A stretch of DNA of 64,000 nt from Apricaphanius iberus (lineage: Eukaryota > Chordata > Actinopteri > Cyprinodontiformes > Aphaniidae). Both the position numbers and the translations under genes were made by a program. Each line of letters starts with the position of its first letter. Positions within the stretch are counted from its first letter, which is position 1. The stretch covers positions 62,001-126,000 of the forward strand of contig JAPXFQ010002705.1 of the NCBI GenBank assembly GCA_028564705.1, given 5' to 3'. The notes beneath the pieces are model-generated. The model was given only the letters and a program-made list of their open reading frames with translations. It did no database searches and had not been told where the DNA came from. Shown here one piece after another: positions 48,611-59,100 of the stretch.

Positions 48611-51600
48611 GAAATGCATTTAGTAATTTAGTAATCCAAGACAAGAAGCTGTCTGTGAGCCGGTGCTTTCCAAGAGTGCGTTTCATCAGCTGCAGCTCCA
48701 AACTCCGTCCCCTCTTTCAGCATAAATTGAGGTGGACGAATTAAGCTGCATCCCTGATCCAGGACAGCATATTCTTCAACTGCCTTGTCGTCCGATCGTG
48801 GACTGAAGAAATCATCAAGAAAGAACGTTCCACTTTCTTAATTTCTGGGTGGAGCAAAGTTTTTAGCAGATTGAGCTGTGCACGTGTGTTTTGCTGAAAC
48901 TTGTTATTGATTGTGTTTAATGTGTAGTTACTCATTTTTCTTTTATTTGTAAGCAGAAGCAGTGTGATGTTTTTGTGTTTTGCTGTGATTGTTGTATTTC
49001 ATGAGTTTGGACTCTGTGTGGTGGAGTCCAAAATCTGGAATGAGTAGAAGCTATCTGATAACTTCTTTGTCTACTAATAGTGCTAAACTAAGACTAGCTA
49101 GTTAAGACCACGCGGCTCTTTCCTTTTCCTTTATCAATCGGACTCGCATGGTTAAGATCACACCTATTTGATAAGGCGTCTTCTCCTGACGCTCTCCCCC
49201 GTTCCCTACACACGCCCAATGTGTAGGCATTTGAAGTCGGGGCTCCCTGTGATGTTTGTTTTGATTTTCACTTCCACATCCTGTCTACTCCCTGATAGAA
49301 TAGATACACCCATTTTGAACAGTAGCATAGCTTCATTTAGGCTAGATTGAAATTATTTTGTGACTACTTGTGAGTAATCTGTTAATAAATTCCTTAAACT
49401 TGAGATAAAATATCTTTGCTTCTTTTAGTGTTGCGGGGTTTAATAAATAGGTAAAAGAATTCATCCTTCAGATATAGACCGATAGTCTGGTATAATTAAT
49501 ATTGTTTCCTATATAGATTAAGAAGCTGGGGGCCTGTTTTGCTCATTTTGACAATTCAAGTTTCATTAATAATTTTCCCAGTATTATGTTTTGGTATAAT
49601 TATTTCAATTTATTACTAATCAGAAAACGATAGCACCTCTAAATCCCCCACTACATCAATACTGGTGTGACTTATATAAGGCAAATTATATGACCTAGCA
49701 AGGTTGTTGTTGTTTTTATTGGGATAAATGTAACCTCTGAAGTTTTGTAATTGCTGATAGCAGTTTTCTTCACAATTTAAATTAAATGTTGTAAAAAATT
49801 TATATTCAATGTTCTCTTAAGGGTTGCTTGAGAATAATATTATTAACTCACAAAATGCAATATGTATTTTGATTTAGGCAGACTAGATAACATGGATTTG
49901 ATGTCATTATACTTGCGAGATTTGACTTGAAGTGGCGGCAAAAGGCTTGAAACTTGATTTGAACCTCTTCAGGAATTAGGACTCGACTTAAAAAAGAACG
50001 ACTAATGAAAACCTCTGCAACACAGCACAACACCAAAAACAACCTGGCAGACCTATGCGTTTCCGATTCACCAAATGGCTTTACACGACAGCATATTTCT
50101 TCGACTATCAGACTGTTTACAACATTGGAAGCAGTGATCCTTTCTGTGTTTGTAACTCACTATGGATTATTGAAAGGTAGAATGTTTTGTATCTCCTGAT
50201 CAAAGCCTGCCTTTAAGGGAACAGACGCCCAAATACGGCTATTAATCTCTGCTTGTTTTGCAGCTTCAATTCCACCTTCCGAGTTTATTCAGAATTTCTG
50301 TCAAAAGAGAGCAAATAATAGACAGACACACACTCATTCAATTTTGGCCGATCACACCTGCAGAAGCATCTTTCAGACTACAAATGAACTAGTGGACCAA
50401 AGCCTTTTATTAGAACACAGTTTATCCAACAACTCCATCACACATAAAGTTACAGCTTGTCTCTGATGCACTTCAGATAAGCTTAACAAAGAATAAAAGC
50501 ATCTCTAAGTATGGGATCATACTTGGTTCACATCACACTGCGGATACAATTACTTTCTCGGTCAGACACCTGTGTATTCCTTGTTCCGTCTTTCCCACAC
50601 AATATGCCCTTATGTCAAACTCAGTATTAATCTGGCCTTCTTACACTTTGAACTGTGGGAGCAAGATAAAAAAAATACCAGACTATAGGATTGAGCTAAT
50701 TCCCTGGTCTCAGAGCCTAATTTTTGAGTTTCATCTTTCTATGTGGCCTCGATGACCTGTAGATATATTATTAACTACTTCAGGATACCATCTTGTATAG
50801 GGTTTAGAAGGTTGGAAAAAAGAAAAGAAAAAGGAGAACATAAATTCAAAGCGTTCGACCTTAAGTCACGTTGAACTACCACAAAAAACCTGATAAGGAA
50901 TGTTTTACTATGGCAACTCAGATTGTAGCATCACTTCTATCTAGGAATTTAATTTGGACCTCATAAGATGCAGTTTTTACCCTCCGGTCTCAGACACTGA
51001 TGTGCAATGTCTTGACACACAACTGTCGCTAAGGCTGAGTATATCACCCTCAGACTAGCTGATGGTTCTCTCTTAACACTGATCTCTGAATGTCTTAGTG
51101 GGTTGGGTTCCTCAGGTAGACTTTGGAGCCAGAATGTAATTTGAGTTTAAATGGTGAACAAAAGCAACATTTTCAGAACACAAACAAAAAACAAATCAAT
51201 AATGAAAATTTTAAAAAATCTGTCCACTCAAATCTACATGTTTATTAGTCCTAAAAATTAAAAATCGCCTATGACACGTTTTCTTCACTGGTTCTGTATG
51301 CTGATCGTCTGTCAGTGCAACTCATTCTGCCTTTTTCACCAGATAAAGAAAAGGACAGCATTAATTAATTATTTAATTTTTAAAATGTTACAGAGTTTTA
51401 AACTAGAAGTAAAAGATAACTATAGCTTCATGCACATGTCAAGCTTTTTTAGGTTTATCTAATGTGACAATAAAAGTATTTTTCCTAATTCTTGTTTGGA
51501 TTATGATAGGTGTGCATCTGTAGGAATAAAGGCTCATATCTAAACAACTATAGCAATATATTTATAGTACTTCTTCATCACATTTTTCAATGTAGCTAAA

Positions 51601-52922
51601 TTAGAGGGGATTAAAAGTGATTACTGCATTAGCACAATGTGAAGTCACTTGATACAATTGTCACCTGATTAAGAGAAAACACCAGAAAGGTAGCAACCCA
51701 TGTTAAAGAACAGAAATGAGGAACAAACTACTGTATTTAAAAAAAATTTAGAGATTGTTGTCAACCTCTCTCAAGTTTGAGCCTAATCTTTTTTACAGCT
51801 TGAGACACTTAATACCTTGTGATAATTTTTATGCTGAGATGTTAACAGTCACTGGTAAAAAAAATTAACACAGCCTTTGCTGACTATTGTTTGGCAAGCC
51901 TGACCCCAAACTCCAATTTTTCTTTCTGCATTGTCAGCAGTAACAGACAAAGCAGTTTGCAAAACACACAACTCTTTCCAGTGTCTTTTCAAGAAGAGAA
52001 ACAAATTAACTTCATCAACATGTGCTTAGTAGAAAAAGCAAGACAAAATATGTCAGGGGTGAATTCATGATAGAGACAAATACTTAAAACAAGTCTTTTC
52101 TTTTCTCAGAAATGACTTGCTGGCTTGCAGAGCTTCCCTGCTGGTAACACATCTTTATGAGTTTTTTTGTGCAACTCTGTGCCAGATGTTTTTAGAAATG
52201 TGTTTTTAAGTGAGCAGTTTTCAAATAACAAAGAACTGTTCCAATTAGTTCAAAAAAGCTGTACAAACGGCATCAAGTATTGAGAAAGAAAGGTAAATTC
52301 TGCATTGCTCAACATGAACATTCAGTTTTATTTGTTTTTAAACTCGGGTCATGAAGTCAAATCTTTTTCTGCAAACCGTTTACAGTATATCAGATATTTC
52401 TTCCTCTAAAGTACAATAAGCAGCAAAAAAGTACATTTTTAAATGTATACCAAACTCTAATGAGAAATGTTAATATTTCTCAATGAAGCATCTACTTTTA
52501 ATGAGATCACTTGAGCTGATTTGAGAAATGCAGTGGGTTTTGTTTGATCAATTGATTCCTGGAGATGATTACCAGAATAGAAGACAACAACACAAACAAA
52601 ACTTTAGAGGAATACTTGCTTCTTCCCCTCAAATTTTTAGATCAAATATTTACCAAACTGGTCATGCAGTTACATATCGTAGAGTTACTATTCAAATACT
52701 GTACACACTATCTGTGCAGTCCCATTTACTTCACAGAACACTGGTTTCTGATTGAAACCCACTTTAAAAAACAGATTTATTTTGGGTTATTGTTTTTTGG
52801 TTTTGTTTTGGCTTACTAATACTCTTTTTATTGATTTGTTAAGGATCCAGTGCATCTTTTTATTGCTGTTTGTGGTCACTTCCATTTTTTCCTCCATTTA
52901 TGGGATTGGAGGCTGAGCCCAC
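48611..52922. other. Intergenic upstream of the factor H-like gene
   Basis: 48700-49500 is moderately complex with AATAAA at 49383-49388, and GTAAAAGAATTCATCCTTCAG near 49452 resembling 1640-1660, perhaps a solo repeat. The rest is AT-rich. No coding frame in this stretch has family features. Confidence 0.4.
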
Positions 52923-53050
52923 TTGTGCAATCACTAAGCAAACTTTTCTCTCCCTCTCTCTCTTGTGAAATCCAAAGCTCCTTCGCTGTATAACAGTGTA
53001 GCTGTCTATAGTGTCTTGCTCTGTTTGGTGGTTCAGAGTAGGAGGTTAAA
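52923..53050 (+). promoter_or_regulatory. Putative promoter and 5'UTR of the factor H-like gene
   Basis: TATAA lies at 52989-52993, about 60 bases before the ATG, so transcription would start near 53020. Two C/EBP-like words lie upstream: TTGTGCAAT (52923-52931, a full match to the consensus) and TTGTGAAAT (52963-52971). C/EBP control is typical of liver acute-phase and complement genes. The ATG at 53051 has A at -3 (GTTAAAATGC), a good vertebrate start context. The promoter role is inferred from position and motifs only. Confidence 0.4.
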
Positions 53051-53120
53051 ATGCACATAATAGCGAGAAGCTGTTTCCTGCTGCTGTGGATGCAATTACC
53101 TACCTCTGTAAAATGCATAG
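53051..53120 (+). CDS. cfh: cfh-like exon 1: signal peptide
   Basis: The exon encodes 23 codons plus one base (phase 1): MHIIARSCFLLLWMQL then PTSVKCI. An Arg near the start, a hydrophobic core (CFLLLWMQL) and small residues before the end make a classical secretion signal. The donor is G|GTGAGA. The first ATG after the TATA-like box was chosen as the start. Phase 1 fits the following CCP exon. Confidence 0.8.
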
Positions 53121-56100
53121 GTGAGACCTTGAAGTTCTTCTCGTCTTAGTGGTTCATGATTTCTTTTTATTTGCATTACTTTTAACAATTTTTTGTCTTG
53201 ATATGAACCCAGTGTAATTTTTGCCGTCCACAGACTGCACACTTGAACAATTTAAAAACAGCGATAAGTTTGATTCAAACTTTGACATAAGTGATTTGGA
53301 TGCCACTTACAGTGGAGGAAGACAAGTTAGAGTTCCCTGCAATGCTGGGTTCACCGGTTTTTTTAAGTTGACTTGTACTGAGGGGAAGTGGAAGCCTATG
53401 GGCTCGAAATGCGAACGTAAGTTTATACAACTTTCCTAAACATAAATCCACACACAGTATAATCATGCATGTTTTGCTTTTATACCAATATTTTAAGCAA
53501 AACCCTGTGGTCATCCCGGGGAGGCCCAATTTGCAGATTTTCGACTTGTGAATGGAGAAGATTTTGTCTTTGGATCTGAAGTTGTTTTTGAATGCTACAG
53601 AGGGTATGGTCTTAAAAAAATTCTATTCTTCTTGCAAATTTTTGTTAACATGCAGTACTCTTTGTTACTGCTTTTATTCAAATCGTATTACAGATATCAC
53701 ATGGTCAGTCGGACAAACCGCAGGCGTTGCACGGCAGATGGCTGGGATGGAAATATTCCAGTATGTGAAGGTATGCGTAGAATATGAGGTTGATTAGTTA
53801 TTATTGTAAATGAGGACGCAAACCTTTGTGTACACCCATCCATTAGCATGTGTTTTGAAGTTGTAAAAGATGAGCAATATTGACTCCTTTGGTCATCAGT
53901 GACCAGAACTAAACAAAGTGAGATAGTAATAATTTCTACACACGCTCTGAAGCAAACCCCTCAAAAATCTGAGATGTGCAGAAACTATTGACCTAATTAA
54001 ATCAGGACTGAAAACATTACCGTTTACCACTTAATTTATTCATGCCAGGTTACTGATAGGTGATTGTTTACATAGCTTTTAAGATTATGTGTGCATTTAA
54101 AAAAAATTTATTTATCTATAAAGTTTTTAAAAAGTATTTTATTGTATTTCATTGTCTCTCTTTAATGTTACGTATTTAGCTCTAATTGCCTTGTGGATGA
54201 ATGTAACTATATCGATAAATCTACATTGCCTCCTGTTTAAATTTTTATCATTACAGCCACAAAATGTCCTGTAGTTCATGTGGACAATAACGTCCAAGTA
54301 TTGGGAGATACAGAGGAAGCTACCACTGGGAATGTTGTACGGTTTAGCTGCAAGTCAAATGATGAAATCCTGGATGGGTCGCAAGAGATTTTTTGCAATG
54401 ATGATGGAGAGTGGAGCGGTGTGGCTCCAAAATGCAAAGGTAAAGCAGAATTTCAGAACTAATAGCAGCATATAGGATAGAAGCTATCCATTGAATGCTA
54501 TTCAAGATTTTTTTTTTTACCCTAGCGGCATCTTTCTTTAAAATATAAAATTTAAATTAAAGAACAACACATTTAATTAATTAGCAATGTATTTGCTGCT
54601 GTTCATTAAAGCCAAATGTATCTGTGTCTTAAGCAAAAAGTTATGTTTTGCTGAGTCACGTAAAAGTTTTCAAAAGAGCACTGAAAAACGTGAAAGTTAC
54701 CAATTTTAAGTTTGAATTAATAATATTTAATTCTTTAGAACAAGCAGAAGTTAAATACCCAAATGGAAATATGCTTAGGGGAATTGATCAATTAAAATAA
54801 TTAATTAATTGATAATTGTTATGATCTATCTGGTGATGCTGAGAATATTAACTAATAATTATAAATTAGTAGTTTAATTATTCTTAAGATTATTTAATCG
54901 GGACACCATCTAGTTTTTCATTCATGGAAAAAATTGGCAAAAGGGTCTGAGGGGGAAAAGAAATTTGTCTGATCTTAAAAATCAGACTGTCTTCGTTCCA
55001 ACATTCATGGGTCAGACCTAACAGATGTGATTATCAATCTATCTTTTCTACCTATTCCGTTGTATATTTGGTAATGCTTGTGCTTGTGGTCAACAGCAAT
55101 CAGATGTTTCGTCCCTCAGATTGAGTATGGCACAGTGACCGGTGGCCGTCAAGAGTACAAAGAACATGAAATCTTACATTTTAGATGTGAGGATACTTAT
55201 AAAAAGGCTGACGAGAGACTTCCAAAATGCACAAAATTTGCAGGACAAGCAGACTGGAGCCCCACACCTGCTTGTAAACGTGAGTATGATCTCAGTAACA
55301 ACAATAGATGACTGCATTGCAGTGAACAGTAAAAGCTGCCGTTTACATATACAATCTGTGTCCTTACAATTCACTCAAAAATAATATATGTGTCCAATGA
55401 GTCCAGCAATAAAATGTGAACTGAGTCTGCCACCAATCCCTGGGACAACATACAACCCTCCTAACAAAAATACATTTTCACCTGGAGAAACACTGAGAGT
55501 TACATGTGGGGAGAAACACTGGATTCTTAACACTCAAACAAAGATGGCAGATGTTACTTGTAACAGAAATGGAGACTGGAACACTGACCCTCTATGTAAA
55601 GGTATTAAAATATGACGCTTAAATGTCATTCATTGATGGTTTAGTTTAAAGAAAAATGTGCTTGTATTTTATTAGAAATTATTAGCTTTCTATTAGTGTT
55701 TTGAATGAAATATATGTATTTTTCTCACACACCAGAGGTTATTTGCCGACGATTCATAAATGAGGACAATACGTATTTATATGCTAGGCAAGGATATAAA
55801 TTAGGTGACACAGTAAGTTATTCTTGTTCAAACGGCTACCAGCCTGTAAATGAAGATCGGATAGCAACATGTACCAGAGATGGGTGGACACCTAAGCAAC
55901 TTTGCCAAGGTACTATTCATTCTAAATATTCTTTTATTTGTTTTACAACAAAATTAAATTTACAAAGCAAAATTATATTAAATCATCTAATAAGGTGGTT
56001 TATCCACGTCCAGTTAAAGAAGCAGACCTTTTGTGGTAAAAAGCAATAAGCTTAATTTATAAATAGAAAAAAATTGTTGTTCTATAATGTGACCAATAAA

Positions 56101-59100
56101 GGTCACTCTGTAGTCAAAGTACCATTGAACACAATCAAAACGTAACATTAAGGGGTTGACAATTTAATACTCAACGCATTTGCCAACACAGAAGGAAAAA
56201 GTTCATTCCTTTTATATAAGTATTTTATTATGAATTGGAATAATAGATATTAACAATTTATTAAGATACAGACTCAAATATATTTAAATGTCTTGATTGT
56301 TATGTCACTGGCAAATCTGAACTCGTAGTAAAATTTGTTTATAATAATGTTTTGCTATTTGTATTTAGATCATTTTTGTAGATTTTTTTTATAGCATGTA
56401 TATCAATTAAAATCCATTATTACTTTTATTCTAATTTCTTCTTCAGCAACAATCTGTGGAAAACCTCAAATTAAAAACTATAGAATTACCAGGAATGACA
56501 AAACAACTTACAGCAACAATGAAAAGCTTACATATGAATGTTTGGAAGGGAATCGGGATTCTTTTACAATCACCTGTGTTCAAGGAGCCTGGCAGGGGAT
56601 ACAGAAGTGTTCAGGTAAGAACATTTTTGAAGAATTCACTTCAAACGTGGATGTCCTACAAAGAGTTAAATGTTTTTGTGCAAACTATATGTATAATTCA
56701 TTGATTTGGACTAATGGCTTATTCCTCTCAGAGTGGCCTTTCTGGCTTCAATACTGTTTTTTTGAAACTATTTTGAAAAGCTTTTAAAAAGATACCAAAA
56801 AGGCTTGACCAAAGTCATGGGTTGCAATCTAAATACAGAATAAAGATATGAAAAGCTTGAATATAAAGAATGTTTTGAAAAGCCTTAAAGGTGGTTTCTC
56901 GTTAGTTCAGAATTAAGGAAACAAGAATGACTGTATAAATTCTAACTTATCTATAAAAGCCAAAGTTTAGGCTGATTTAATGTAAAACCGATTTTTTAAT
57001 ATAGTTAATTCAAATATCTGCCTAAATTGCTAAGATTGGTGGTTGCTTGTATGATATTTAGGACTGGATAATAAAATGAACTGAAAAAGATTAGATGGAT
57101 AACTGCCAGTCATGTTTCTCTTCTGACCGCTGTGACTGATTAGTTCTGAATCATTACAGGTGAGAGAACTTGTGAAAAACCGGAAATTACAAACGGATTT
57201 GCGGTTGGCCCTCTTGATGGAACACTTTACTATTCCTGTGATGAGAATCACAAGCTTCCTACCAAAAGGTGGTGGGGGTCAGCCAGATGTAGTGATGGTG
57301 AATGGGAACCACCTTTTTTGTGTATAGGTAATTAATCAGTATTTTATCTTACACTTTTACTATCATGAATTTAACCAAATACAGTTGTGTCCAATTAGCT
57401 CAACATCAGTTTCAATTGGCTTTGTGTATTCTTTGTCAATTATTAATTAGTCTGAGTTTTTGGATAAATAATACTTAATTTTCAATTATCCTGTAAAGTA
57501 AATTAACTTAACACATGTTTTGTTACTACATAGTATATGTATGGTAAAAATCTATTATTGACATTTATACCATGGAAATTCGTTATTAAAGCAAATGACC
57601 GTTGTGGAGAAGCTCCTGTGATTTCCAACGGAACAGTGACCGTAAAAAATGGACGTGCTAAAATTGAGTGCAAAGAAGGATACACTCCTGTGATTACTGA
57701 ACTAAGTTGTCAAAGTGGAGAATGGAATTTTGATGAATTTACAGCAGAAACAATCTGTCATGGTGAGTCATGCCAATTATTTCTAAAATACTTTTATTAT
57801 TTTGTCTAAAATAAAACAAACAAAATTTAAAAAGAGAGTTAATATATTTACTTACATATTTCTTATGTCTTGCAGCTAATGCTGAACACTGTGGCCCACC
57901 ACCAAGAGTTGAGAATGCAATTGTCACAGCGTTGTATCAGAGGCAATACTTGGCTGATTCCTCTGTGACTTATCAGTGCCGGGAAAAGTATATGTTAGAG
58001 GAAGAACAAACAATTTCATGTAAAGCTGGGAAATGGGAAAAAAAGAACATCAAGTGTGTCCGTATGTACATTAACATGTAATTAACAAAGTTATTCTGAG
58101 TAATATTTCTACATGTTTCCTATTAGTATAATTGACAGTGGGTTTTTTTTAATTTATACCAAAGTATTTCAATGTAATCTCTTTATTCCTCCCATTCAAA
58201 CCTGCAAACAAACCATTTAATTTCTGCAAGCTTTAATCATTGCCTACAAGTTATTTCTACGTTCCAAGTCTAGGTATTATGTATAAAATAAAAGATACAA
58301 TCTCAGAAAAATCCCATTTCCTGCTGATTACTTAACTTAACTGTATATTATTCCATGGTAGTTTTGTAGAAACCTGTACTGAACTATTTTAGTTTGGAGT
58401 TGGGCTTTTTAGTCCTCATAAAATGTCAGATTATGATCCCATATTTAAATGAAAGAAGTCTAACTAGCTGTCTGCAAAAAGCTGTAATTCATCATGAAAC
58501 TTAATTATCAGTTATGAAACCTATATATTTTCCAGCAATTGTAATGTTAAAATTATTTAACTATTACTATTAACATTTTTTTTCTTCAGAAAAATACTCA
58601 AATAAAATGGTAGAGTAAATTACTATTTTAAGAAAATAGTAAAGAAAAAGGAAAAAATAAAAAAAAATATAGGGCTTTAATCTGAAATTGAAAGAGGAAC
58701 TCTCTGTTATCTGGCCAAATGTTATTCATTTAGGCTAGGGTTAGATGAATAGACATTGTTCAACACTTGCAGCCTTATTTGAGAAATTAGAATGCTATTT
58801 ATGTTTTATGCTTCCAAGCCTATATTTCTGTTAATTAAGATCCTTTTCCCCTTATAGCTAATAAACACATTCAATAATTATAGTATGTTTAATGCCTGCT
58901 TGAGGGTTGTTACTTTTAAGAGGTACTCTCATTCTGACGAATAAAATAATGAAAATGCATATTGTACATTATGACTGCATGTGACATTTCTTCCAAAGAA
59001 CATAGTAATAACAAATTATCAAAACAAACATGAAAATTAAAGTGTCCGGCAAGAATTCCTTACGGTGTGTTCAACATTAGAATGAAGAGATTGCTTGATG

